From contig JBBSNY010000019.1 of NCBI GenBank assembly GCA_038260305.1, forward strand, positions 1-64,000: a DNA stretch of 64,000 nt, read 5' to 3'. How positions within the stretch are numbered: position 1 is the stretch's first letter; each line of letters starts with the position of its first letter. The notes below the pieces were generated by a model. It was not told the origin of the DNA. It made no database searches and was given only the letters and a program-made list of their open reading frames with translations. Below are positions 25,854 through 32,483 of the stretch, piece after piece. Origin of the DNA: CADCVQ01 sp038260305. GTDB lineage: Bacteria; Actinomycetota; Thermoleophilia; Solirubrobacterales; Solirubrobacteraceae. Both the position numbers and the translations under genes were made by a program.

Positions 25854-26417
25854 GTGGAAGCGAGCAGTGGCTTGTCGGCGCACGACCATACCGGAGCATT
25901 TCGAGCGGCGGCCCGGTCGCGCTCCGGGATCGCGCTGCGCCCCGTAGACCCGGAGACTGACACCGAGCTGCTCGTCGCCGTCTACACGAGCACGCGCGCC
26001 GCGGAGTTCGCGCCGCTGCCGTGGAGCGGGGAGCGCCGCGACGAGTTCATCCGCACCCGGTACGGCGCCGAGGACCGCTACTGGCGCGAGCAGCGGCCGA
26101 TGGCGCGCTTCGATCTCATCCTCATCGACGACGAACCGGCCGGCCGCATCTACGTCGATCGCCTGGACGGTGAGATCCGAATCATCGACATCGCGCTGCT
26201 GCCCGCCTTCCGCGGCCGTGGCGTCGGGACCGCGCTCGTGCTCGATCTCCTCGAGGAGGCAAGCGCCGAAGCCCTTGCCGTCACGATTCACGTCGCGCAG
26301 GGAAACGGGGCGCGCACGCTCTACGACCGCCTTGGCTTCCAGCAGGCCGGCACGGCCGGCGTCTACGACCTGCTCGAGTGGCGCCCGCCCGCGCCCGCCT
26401 CTGGGAGCGTGCGGTAG
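25854..26417 (+). CDS. GNAT acetyltransferase 2
   Basis: This 187-residue paralogue of the protein at 24451 has GIALRPVDPETDTELLVAVY, a conserved PLPWSGER stretch, IRIIDIALLPAFRGRGVGTA (acetyl-CoA loop) and LYDRLGFQQAG. GTG 25854 is preferred because TAGCGT (25841-25846) lies 7 bases upstream. Starts at 25797 and 25833 would lie upstream of or within that element. The substrate is unknown, and N-terminal protein or aminoglycoside targets are equally possible. Confidence 0.82.
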   Translation: MEASSGLSAHDHTGAFRAAARSRSGIALRPVDPETDTELLVAVYTSTRAAEFAPLPWSGERRDEFIRTRYGAEDRYWREQRPMARFDLILIDDEPAGRIYVDRLDGEIRIIDIALLPAFRGRGVGTALVLDLLEEASAEALAVTIHVAQGNGARTLYDRLGFQQAGTAGVYDLLEWRPPAPASGSVR

Positions 26418-26454
26418 CGCTCGCGGTGGGCCCGGGCCCGGCCCCGGGCCGCGC

Positions 26455-27627
26455 CTAGCGCTCGCTGACCGCGACGTGGCGGTCGGGGCCGACGGTCAGC
26501 GAGCGGCGTCCCTCGAGCAGCTCGAGCAGTTCGTCGCCGACGACCTCGCGGCGCCAGCCCTGCAGCGTGCGCACGTCGGGCACCGGTCGGCCGTCGCGGG
26601 CAGCCAGGACGATCGCCTGCAGGTCCGCGCGCGCGGCGATGAGCTCGTAGGCGAGCTCGCACTCCAGCGCGCGCGCCCGCACGAGCGACTCGGCGAGCGC
26701 GATCACCGGCGCGTCGAGCGCGCTGGGTTGCGACGGGCGCTCGCCCTCGACGGCGATCGGCGGACGCTCGCGACCGCGCGCGACCGCCTCGAGGATCGCG
26801 CGGCCGCGACGGCGCAACGTCGGCTCGTTGATGCCGCGGATCTGCTCGAGCTGGCCGATCGCGCTCGGCTTGCGCTTCGCCACCTCGACGAGCGCGGCGT
26901 CGCTGAGGACCGTCGGAATCGGGCGGTCCTGCGTGCGTGCGGCCTCCTCGCGCCAGACGACGAGCTCGCGCGCGATCGCGCGCAGCTTCGGGTCGAGCGA
27001 GTTCACGCGTGGCAGGCGGGCGAAGATGACGTCGGGGTCGCGCTCGTCGGTCACGAGTGCGAGCACGCGGCATTCCTCGCGTGCCCACTCCAGGCGCCCG
27101 AGCTTCTCGAGGCGCTCCTGCAGCGCGGTCGTGGCCTGCAGCAGGTGGGCGACGTCGTCGCGCGCGTAGTCGACCTGCTCGGCGCTCAGCGGGCGCGCGT
27201 CCCAGCGCGTGAAGCTCGCGCTCTTCGCGAGGCGGATGCCGAGCAGCTCGTGCAGCAGGGCCTCGTAGCCGAGCTGCGCGCGCAGGCCGGCGAAGCCGGC
27301 GGCGAGCTGCGTGTCAAAGAGGTTCGTGATGTCCGTCGACCAGACGCGGCGCAGCAGCGCGACGTCCTGGCGGCCCGCGTGCATGACGATCTCGACGGCC
27401 GGGTCGGCGAGCACCTCGGCCAGCGGTCCGGGATCGAGCGTGTCGTCGAGCGGGTCGAGCACCTCGATGCGGATCCCGCCTGAGACCTCGACGGCGACCT
27501 GCGCGAGGCACAGCAGCGTGCGGTAGCGGCCCTCGCCCATGAACTCCGTGTCGATGCACAGACGCCCGGTCTCGCGGGCCCGTTCGGCCAGCTCGAGGAC
27601 GTCGCTGCTGCTGGCCAGGTCGTTCAT
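26455..27627 (-). CDS. rnd: Ribonuclease D (DEDD exonuclease with HRDC domains)
   Basis: This 3'-5' exoribonuclease acts in stable RNA maturation. The 390-residue product carries the DEDD set: DTEF (exo I), HAGRQD (exo II) and DYARDD (exo III, Tyr form). Two HRDC-type helical domains follow (around RAIARELVVWREEAAR and the C-terminal VRARALECELAYELIAAR). The ATG at 27627 removes an unlikely Ser/Arg-rich extension, and a TAGTGT hexamer lies 11 bases before it. It is downstream of a small membrane protein gene and gluQ on the same strand. Confidence 0.92.
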   Translation of the reverse strand: MNDLASSSDVLELAERARETGRLCIDTEFMGEGRYRTLLCLAQVAVEVSGGIRIEVLDPLDDTLDPGPLAEVLADPAVEIVMHAGRQDVALLRRVWSTDITNLFDTQLAAGFAGLRAQLGYEALLHELLGIRLAKSASFTRWDARPLSAEQVDYARDDVAHLLQATTALQERLEKLGRLEWAREECRVLALVTDERDPDVIFARLPRVNSLDPKLRAIARELVVWREEAARTQDRPIPTVLSDAALVEVAKRKPSAIGQLEQIRGINEPTLRRRGRAILEAVARGRERPPIAVEGERPSQPSALDAPVIALAESLVRARALECELAYELIAARADLQAIVLAARDGRPVPDVRTLQGWRREVVGDELLELLEGRRSLTVGPDRHVAVSER

Positions 27628-27679
27628 GCTCGGTGCCGACACTATCGGCCGCAGCGACCCCGACGCGGCCACGACGTGG

Positions 27680-27859
27680 CTACTCCTGATCCTTGTTCTC
27701 GCGCTCGACCTCTGCGTAGTTGACGCGCAGCAGCCATACCGACGCACCTCCCGCGAGGACGACGATCGCGAACAGAGCACCGTAGATCGTGGGGCTGATG
27801 AGCAGCGTCACGACGACGGCCACCACGACGATCGCCAGGCACACGAGGCCGGCGATCAT
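27680..27859 (-). CDS. Small two-helix membrane protein (59 aa)
   Basis: This short frame encodes MIAGLVCLAIVVVAVVVTLL, a loop, a second hydrophobic helix (YGALFAIVVLAGGASVWLL) and a charged tail ending ENKDQE. The ATG overlaps the gluQ stop as ATGA (4 bases), which strongly supports translation by coupling. It is 52 bases upstream of rnd. The function is unknown. Confidence 0.75.
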   Translation of the reverse strand: MIAGLVCLAIVVVAVVVTLLISPTIYGALFAIVVLAGGASVWLLRVNYAEVERENKDQE

Positions 27860-28761
27860 GTGCTCAGCACGCTCGGCTCGCTGGGGATCGTGCCGGGATC
27901 AAAGCGCTCGAGCAGCTCCGCGAGCTCGGGTTGCTCGCCCGCGTCGGCGAGCCCGACGCTCGCGGCCAGCCGCGAGCGGACGTGCAGCGGCGTCTCGCCG
28001 GCGGCGGCGCGGTCGGCCAGCGTGACGGCGCCGTGGCGCTTGGCGAGGCGCGTACCGTCGGGGCCAAGCACGAGCGGAACGTGGGCGTGCGTGGGAGCGG
28101 GAAGGTCGAGCATCGCGGCGAGATGGAGCTGGCGGGCGGTTGTGTCGAGGAGGTCCGCGCCGCGGACGATCTCGCCCACGCCTTGATCTGCGTCATCGAC
28201 GACCACGGCGAGATTGTATGCCGGGGCGCCATCGTTGCGACGCACGACGAGATCGTCGACCGTGTCGCGGCGCTCTCCGAGCTGGCGGTCGACGAACGAC
28301 ACGACCGCGCCGCCGGCGCGCAGGCGCAGGGCTGGCGGACGTCCGGCACGCTCGCGCTCGGCCCGCTCGGCGGACGTCAGCGCGCGACACGTCCCGGGGT
28401 AGGCGCCCCCGCCGAACGGGCCGTGGGGCGCCGACGCGGCCTCGCGGATCTCCGCCCGGGTGCAGTAGCAGGGGTACAGCAGGCCGCGCGCGTCGAGCGC
28501 GTCGATCGCGGCGCCGTACAGCTCCAGGCGCTCGGATTGGCGCACGACCGCGCCGTCCCAGTCCAGTCCGAGCGCGGCGAGGTCGGCGAGCTGGGACTCG
28601 GCCATGCCCGCTCGCACGCGCCCGCTGTCGAGGTCGTCGATGCGCATCAGGAAGCCTGCCTGCTGCGAGCGGGCGAACAGCCAGGCGAGCAGCGCTGTGC
28701 GCAGGTTGCCAAGGTGCAGCGGCCCCGTCGGCGATGGCGCGTAGCGGCCGGTGGCGGACAT
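27856..28761 (-). CDS. gluQ: Glutamyl-Q tRNA(Asp) synthetase
   Basis: This is a GluRS paralogue without the anticodon-binding domain that attaches Glu to queuosine in tRNA(Asp). The 301-residue length fits. It has the HIGH-like PLHLGNLRTAL, a KMSK-like RLAKRHGA and zinc ligands CYCTRAEI and YPGTC. The ATG at 28761 is preceded at 6 bases by TACGGT (minus strand 28773-28768). The frame extends far upstream but without homology. The glutamyl-Q assignment rests on the short length and zinc ligands. Confidence 0.9.
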   Translation of the reverse strand: MSATGRYAPSPTGPLHLGNLRTALLAWLFARSQQAGFLMRIDDLDSGRVRAGMAESQLADLAALGLDWDGAVVRQSERLELYGAAIDALDARGLLYPCYCTRAEIREAASAPHGPFGGGAYPGTCRALTSAERAERERAGRPPALRLRAGGAVVSFVDRQLGERRDTVDDLVVRRNDGAPAYNLAVVVDDADQGVGEIVRGADLLDTTARQLHLAAMLDLPAPTHAHVPLVLGPDGTRLAKRHGAVTLADRAAAGETPLHVRSRLAASVGLADAGEQPELAELLERFDPGTIPSEPSVLST

Positions 28762-28831
28762 CGGCGCACCGTAGCGCGGGCAGTGCCTGGTGCCGGTCCA
28801 CCGGCGCGGCGCTGCTACCGTGGCCCGCCCC

Positions 28832-29038
28832 TTGACCGCCGCAGCCGACAGCAGCAGCCCAGCACCCGACGCCTCCCGCGCGGCGTGCAGCCCCTGCCGC
28901 GGCACCGGCGCCGTCATCTCGAACCTCGGCGGCGAGCCGTCGACGGAGCGGTGCCCGTGGTGTGAGGGCAGCGGCTCGTTCCTCGCCGGGCACGACGCGC
29001 AGTCGTTGCGTCGCGCCGCCGCCGCTGCCTCCGCGTAG
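28832..29038 (+). CDS. Small zinc-ribbon protein, DnaJ-like CxxCxGxG motifs
   Basis: This protein of about 68 residues has CSPCRGTG and CPWCEGSG, two DnaJ-type zinc knuckles 18 residues apart. It has an Ala/Ser-rich N-terminus and no other domain. TTG 28832 lies 10 bases after a TACCGT hexamer (28816-28821). A GTG at 28820 in the same frame would overlap that hexamer. It is divergent from gluQ and upstream of the first pilin leader. It may bind zinc, but no role is known. Confidence 0.6.
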   Translation: MTAAADSSSPAPDASRAACSPCRGTGAVISNLGGEPSTERCPWCEGSGSFLAGHDAQSLRRAAAAASA

Positions 29039-29150
29039 GGCAAACGCGGCTCGCCGCGCTGGCGCGCGGAACATCCGTCCAATCGGCCCAACCTGGGGTC
29101 TTGACCCCATGCCCCTGCGTCGATGAGCGGGATGTGCACTAGCCGGAGTC

Positions 29151-29236
29151 GAGGTGCAAAGGGCAAACCATTCGCGAGGGTGGGGCGCAACGTCACGGGT
29201 CTCGTCGCTGCAGGCAAGACAGCCGGACTGCCACCA
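29151..29236 (+). ncRNA. Cyclic di-GMP-I (GEMM) riboswitch 1, upstream of pilin 1
   Basis: The conserved core is present. P1 is GGTG (29153-29156) with CACC (29232-29235). AGGGCAAACC (29160-29169) keeps the ligand-contacting G. The stem CCATTC/GGGTGG is capped by a GNRA loop GCGA (29174-29177). GGGGCGCAACG (29182-29192) keeps the A that stacks between the two guanines of the ligand. A P3 stem (29199-29220) is followed by AGCCGGACTGCC. The retained G at the position that is A in cGAMP-type GEMM-Ib aptamers favours c-di-GMP. The pilin ATG is 68 bases further on. Confidence 0.9.
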
Positions 29237-29285
29237 AGGCACGGATCTCCTAGACGAGGGCGCGCTGCACGCATCAGATAAATCG

Positions 29286-29302
29286 GAATCCAGGAGGGAT
29301 TC
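29286..29302 (+). promoter_or_regulatory. Hairpin around the Shine-Dalgarno sequence of pilin 1
   Basis: GAATCC (29286-29291) pairs with GGATTC (29297-29302), leaving AGGAG in the loop, one base before the ATG at 29304. An upstream ATCTCC (29245-29250) just after the aptamer is complementary to the same AGGAG region and could be the alternative partner. Confidence 0.65.
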
Positions 29303-29303
29303 A

Positions 29304-29711
29304 ATGCTGCAGAACCTGCGCAACCGCGCCCAGGACGAGTCCGGCTTCACGCTGATCGAGTTGCTCGTCGTCATCCTGATCATCGGCATCCTCGCCGCGA
29401 TCGCCCTGCCGACGTTCCTCGGTCAGCGCGTCAAGGCCCAGGACGCCTCGGCGAAGTCCGATGCCCGCAATGCGGTCTCCCAGATGGAGTCCTGCTTCGC
29501 GAGCGCCCCGGACACCGTGACCTGCCCGGATGCCGAGTCGCCCGTCGCTTCGAGCGTCACGGTCGGCGGGTCGCCGACGGTCAGCGCCTACAGCGTCGAG
29601 TCGCTGTCCAAGAGCGGCACGAAGTTCAAGATCACGAAGTCCGGCACGGCGTACACGCGCACCTGCGACAACGGCGGCAAGGGCGGCTGCGCGACCGGCG
29701 GTAGCTGGTAG
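29304..29711 (+). CDS. Type IV major pilin-like protein 1
   Basis: This 135-residue type IV prepilin has the short leader MLQNLRNRAQDESG, cleavage before F, the conserved Glu5 (FTLIELLVV) and the hydrophobic helix, then a small globular domain with Cys pairs near CFASAPDTVTC and CDNGGKGGC. AGGAGGG lies 5 bases upstream of the ATG. It is controlled by the c-di-GMP-I riboswitch at 29151. Pilins at 29919 and 30645 are nearly identical through the first 60 residues. The prepilin peptidases at 31687 and 32484 probably process it. Confidence 0.95.
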   Translation: MLQNLRNRAQDESGFTLIELLVVILIIGILAAIALPTFLGQRVKAQDASAKSDARNAVSQMESCFASAPDTVTCPDAESPVASSVTVGGSPTVSAYSVESLSKSGTKFKITKSGTAYTRTCDNGGKGGCATGGSW

Positions 29712-29736
29712 CGCTCAGCCACCACGACGCGTCGTC

Positions 29737-29760
29737 GGGGCGGGCCTTCGGGTGCGCCCC
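29737..29760 (+). terminator. Terminator-like hairpin after pilin 1
   Basis: GGGGCGGGCC, loop TTCG and GGTGCGCCCC form a stem with one internal mismatch. The core is the same as in the perfect hairpins after pilins 2 and 3. Confidence 0.65.
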
Positions 29761-29846
29761 GGCGTCGCGCGGTGGGCCGCGCCGCGGCCCGCATGGATCG
29801 AAGGACGGACTGCGGAGCGTTCCTCGAAGAACCCTGGACACGGACA

Positions 29847-29914
29847 GGCACAGATCTCCAGGTCGAGGGCGCACCCCGCACGCATCGACAAAACCCGAAA
29901 TCCAGGAGGATTTC
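29847..29914 (+). promoter_or_regulatory. Pilin 2 leader: expression-platform block without aptamer
   Basis: GGCACAGATCTCC (29847-29859) and the following GTCGAGGGCGC match the stretch just 3' of the riboswitches before pilins 1 and 3, but no aptamer core is present upstream. The Shine-Dalgarno hairpin is kept: GAAATCC (29897-29903) with GGATTTC (29908-29914), loop AGGA. Confidence 0.6.
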
Positions 29915-29918
29915 CAAT

Positions 29919-30329
29919 ATGTTGCAGAACCTGCGCTCCCGCGCCACGGATGAGTCCGGCTTCACGCTGATCGAGTTGCTCGTCGTCATCCTCATCATCG
30001 GCATCCTCGCCGCGATCGCCCTGCCGACGTTCCTCGGCCAGCGCGTCAAGGCACAGGACGCCTCGGCGAAGTCCGATGCCCGCAATGCGATCTCCCAGAT
30101 GGAGTCCTGTTATGCGAGCGCCCCGGACACCGTGACCTGCCCGGACGCCGAGTCGCCCGTCGCCTCAGGCGTCACCATCAGCGCGTCGCCGACGGTCAGT
30201 GCCTACTCCGTCGAGCAGACCTCCAAGAGCGGCACGAAGTTCAAGATCACGAAGTCCGGCACGGCGTACACGCGCACGTGCTCCGTCAACGTCGGCAAGG
30301 GCGGCTGCCCGAGCACCGGCAGCTGGTAG
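29919..30329 (+). CDS. Type IV major pilin-like protein 2
   Basis: This 136-residue prepilin is nearly identical to pilin 1 in the leader (MLQNLRSRATDESG), helix and first part of the head. It differs in the last third, ending CSVNVGKGGCPSTGSW. The FTLIE processing site is intact. AGGAGG precedes the ATG. Unlike its neighbours it has no recognisable aptamer in its leader, so it may be expressed independently of c-di-GMP or by read-through from pilin 1. Confidence 0.95.
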   Translation: MLQNLRSRATDESGFTLIELLVVILIIGILAAIALPTFLGQRVKAQDASAKSDARNAISQMESCYASAPDTVTCPDAESPVASGVTISASPTVSAYSVEQTSKSGTKFKITKSGTAYTRTCSVNVGKGGCPSTGSW

Positions 30330-30354
30330 CACTCCGCCACATCAGCGCAGTCTC

Positions 30355-30380
30355 AAGGGCGGGCCTTCGGGCCCGCCCTT
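30355..30380 (+). terminator. Terminator hairpin after pilin 2
   Basis: There is a perfect 11-bp stem (30355-30365 with 30370-30380) and a TTCG loop, 25 bases after the stop. Confidence 0.8.
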
Positions 30381-30486
30381 CTCGTGGTTGGGTGGCGGCG
30401 CTGACAGGCCCGAATGGACGGATGGCCAGCTCGCCTCAAGGTGCAATCGACTCGGCCGATGACCATGCCGTGCGGTAGCCGGAGTC

Positions 30487-30573
30487 GAGGTGAGAAGGGC
30501 AGACCACTCGTGAGGGTGGGACGCAAAGTCACGGGTCTCACATACTGCGTGTGAGATAGCCGGACTGCCACCA
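30487..30573 (+). ncRNA. Cyclic di-GMP-I (GEMM) riboswitch 2, upstream of pilin 3
   Basis: The P1 arms are GGTG (30489-30492) and CACC (30569-30572). AGGGCAGACC (30496-30505) keeps the ligand G. The CCACTC/GGGTGG stem carries a GNRA loop GTGA (30510-30513). GGGACGCAAAG (30518-30528) is the exact family consensus. P3 is a 7-bp stem (30536-30542 with 30550-30556), followed by AGCCGGACTGCC. Covariation in P2 and P3 relative to riboswitch 1 supports the fold. The pilin ATG is 72 bases downstream. Confidence 0.93.
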
Positions 30574-30623
30574 AGGCCACGGATCTCCATGACGAGGGCG
30601 CCAAGCACATCCTGTCCATAGCT

Positions 30624-30642
30624 GAGATCCAGGAGGGATTTC
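30624..30642 (+). promoter_or_regulatory. Hairpin around the Shine-Dalgarno sequence of pilin 3
   Basis: GAGATCC (30624-30630) pairs with GGATTTC (30636-30642) with one G-U pair, loop AGGAG. The complementary ATCTCC is at 30583-30588, just after the aptamer. Confidence 0.65.
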
Positions 30643-30644
30643 CC

Positions 30645-31052
30645 ATGTTGCAGAACCTGCGCAACCGCGCCCAGGACGAGTCCGGCTTCACGCTGATCGA
30701 GCTGCTCGTCGTCATCCTCATCATCGGCATCCTCGCCGCGATCGCCCTGCCGACGTTCCTCGGTCAGCGCGTCAAGGCGCAGGACTCCTCCGCGAAGTCC
30801 GATGCCCGCAACGCGGTCTCCCAGATGGAGTCCTGCTTCGCCGGCGCGGCCGACACCCCCACCTGCCCCGACACCGAGTCGCCCGTCGCCGCAGGCGTCA
30901 CCGTCAGCGCGTCGCCGACGGTCAGTGCCTACTCCGTCGTGCAGACCTCGAAGAGCGGCACGAAGTTCACGATCACGAAGTCCGGCACCGACTACTCGCG
31001 CACCTGCGACGTCACCGGCAAGGGCGGCTGCCCGTCCACCGGCAGCTGGTAG
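30645..31052 (+). CDS. Type IV major pilin-like protein 3
   Basis: This 135-residue prepilin has a leader, Glu5 and helix identical to pilin 1. The head differs at scattered positions (CFAGAADTPTCPDTES) and ends CDVTGKGGCPSTGSW. It is preceded by the second c-di-GMP-I riboswitch and its own terminator-separated leader, so it is an independent unit. It is probably an alternative major pilin. Confidence 0.95.
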   Translation: MLQNLRNRAQDESGFTLIELLVVILIIGILAAIALPTFLGQRVKAQDSSAKSDARNAVSQMESCFAGAADTPTCPDTESPVAAGVTVSASPTVSAYSVVQTSKSGTKFTITKSGTDYSRTCDVTGKGGCPSTGSW

Positions 31053-31086
31053 CGCTCGCCTCAGCGCAGCCACGACAAGCAGTCCC

Positions 31087-31112
31087 AGGGGCGGGCCTTC
31101 GGGCCCGCCCCT
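31087..31112 (+). terminator. Terminator hairpin after pilin 3
   Basis: There is a perfect 11-bp stem (31087-31097 with 31102-31112) and a TTCG loop, with nearly the same sequence as the one after pilin 2. Confidence 0.8.
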
Positions 31113-31191
31113 TCGTCGTCCATGGACGGACGTATCAGGTAGCGCGGCCGCCGCTCAGACGACGCCGCCGCGCGCCCGATCACCCCATGAC

Positions 31192-31572
31192 ATGGACGAA
31201 CGCGGATTCACGCTCATCGAGCTGCTCGTCGTGATCCTGATCATCGGGATCCTCGCGGCGATCGCCCTGCCCGTCTTCCTCGGCCAGCGCAACAAGGCCA
31301 GCGACGCGAGCGCGATCGCGGACGTGCGCAACGCCGTCTCGCAGATGGAGTCCTGCTTCGCGATCCAGCCGGAGCCGGGCGTCTGCCCCGACGCCGAGTC
31401 CCCGCTCGCCGCCGGCGTTGACGTGTCCCCCAACCCGACGATCGGCTCGTACACCGTGACCCGGTCCTCGACCACGGGAACGCTGTTTACGATCACGAAG
31501 ACCGGCACCGAGTACCAGCACACGTGCGTCCCCGGTGGGGGCGGCGGCAGCTGTCGCGCCGGCAGCTGGTAG
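31192..31572 (+). CDS. Type IV pilin-like protein 4 (diverged)
   Basis: This 126-residue prepilin has a very short leader MDERG before FTLIELLVV. The helix is conserved (ALPVFLGQRNKASDAS), while the head is clearly diverged (CFAIQPEPGVC; CVPGGGGGSC). The leader has no riboswitch and no Shine-Dalgarno hairpin like those of pilins 1-3. It may be a minor pilin. Confidence 0.92.
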   Translation: MDERGFTLIELLVVILIIGILAAIALPVFLGQRNKASDASAIADVRNAVSQMESCFAIQPEPGVCPDAESPLAAGVDVSPNPTIGSYTVTRSSTTGTLFTITKTGTEYQHTCVPGGGGGSCRAGSW

Positions 31573-31577
31573 GGACC

Positions 31578-31603
31578 GCGCGGCGATCGGCTGATCGCCG
31601 CGC
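31578..31603 (+). terminator. Terminator hairpin after pilin 4
   Basis: There is a perfect 11-bp stem (31578-31588 with 31593-31603) and a GGCT loop, 5 bases after the stop. Confidence 0.75.
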
Positions 31604-31686
31604 CGCGCCGTCAAGGTTCGCCCGCCGATGCCGATAGGAGCGGGAGAGCACCCGCTCGCGCCACTCGAGACCGAGGATCTGAGTCA

Positions 31687-32442
31687 ATGCCCGTCGCAAT
31701 CCTGCCCGCCACGCTGTTCGGCCTGCTGATCGGGTCGTTTCTCAACGTCGTGTCGTACCGGCTGCCGAAGGGCGAGTCGCTGGCGATGCCCGGATCGCAC
31801 TGCCCGTCGTGCGATGCACCGGTCAAGGCGCGCGACAACATCCCCGTCCTGTCGTGGCTGCTGCTGCGCGGTCGCTGCCGAAGCTGCGAGGCGCAGATCG
31901 GCGCGCGCTACCCGATCGTCGAGGCGGTCACCGCGGTGCTCTTCGCCGCCGTCGCCGCCGTGCACCTGCACAACACCGCGATGCTCGTCATGGGCCTCGT
32001 GCTCGTCGCCTTCCTCGTCCCGATCGCGGCGATCGACTACGACACGAAGAAGATCCCCAACAAGCTGACCCTCCCCGCCGCCGTGCTGGCGGTCGTGCTC
32101 GGAACGGTGCTTGATCCGGGCGGCGAGATCGAGCGGCTCATCGCGGGCGCCGCCGCCGGCGGCGTGCTGCTGCTGCCGTCGCTGCTGCACCCGAGCGGCA
32201 TGGGGATGGGCGACGCGAAGCTCATCGCGGTCCTCGGCCTGTTCCTTGGCGTCTGGGTGCTGCCGGCGTTCTTCGTCGCGTTCGCCGCGGGCACGATCGC
32301 CGGGATCGCCGTCATCGCTCGCACGGGCCTCGCGAAGAGCCGCAAGACCCCGATCCCGTTCGGTCCGTTCCTCGCGCTCGGCGGCGTCGTCGGCCTGCTG
32401 GCCGGCAACGAGCTCGTGAACGCGTACCTCTCCACGTTCTGA
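31687..32442 (+). CDS. pilD: Prepilin peptidase / N-methyltransferase PilD
   Basis: PilD removes the prepilin leader and methylates the new N-terminal Phe in the membrane. The 251-residue product has the N-terminal methylase region with LLIGSFLNVVSYRLPKGES and two CxxC pairs (CPSC, CRSC). The aspartyl protease residues are in AAIDYDTKKIPN and in GMGMGDAKL (GxGD). Multiple hydrophobic helices are present. It is directly downstream of the four pilins, which fits its role. Confidence 0.94.
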   Translation: MPVAILPATLFGLLIGSFLNVVSYRLPKGESLAMPGSHCPSCDAPVKARDNIPVLSWLLLRGRCRSCEAQIGARYPIVEAVTAVLFAAVAAVHLHNTAMLVMGLVLVAFLVPIAAIDYDTKKIPNKLTLPAAVLAVVLGTVLDPGGEIERLIAGAAAGGVLLLPSLLHPSGMGMGDAKLIAVLGLFLGVWVLPAFFVAFAAGTIAGIAVIARTGLAKSRKTPIPFGPFLALGGVVGLLAGNELVNAYLSTF

Positions 32443-32483
32443 ACGCGGCGGGGCGCTCGCGGGGGCGTTAGCCTCCGCGGCCC

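Noticed and set aside
29737..29760. Hairpin after pilin 1 as a riboswitch-controlled terminator for pilin 2
   Set aside because: It lies directly after the pilin 1 stop and far from any aptamer. It matches the ordinary terminators after pilins 2 and 3.
29151..30573. cGAMP-specific (GEMM-Ib) identity for the two aptamers
   Set aside because: The position that is A in cGAMP-type aptamers appears to be G in both, which favours c-di-GMP. This rests on a hand alignment and needs a covariance-model check.
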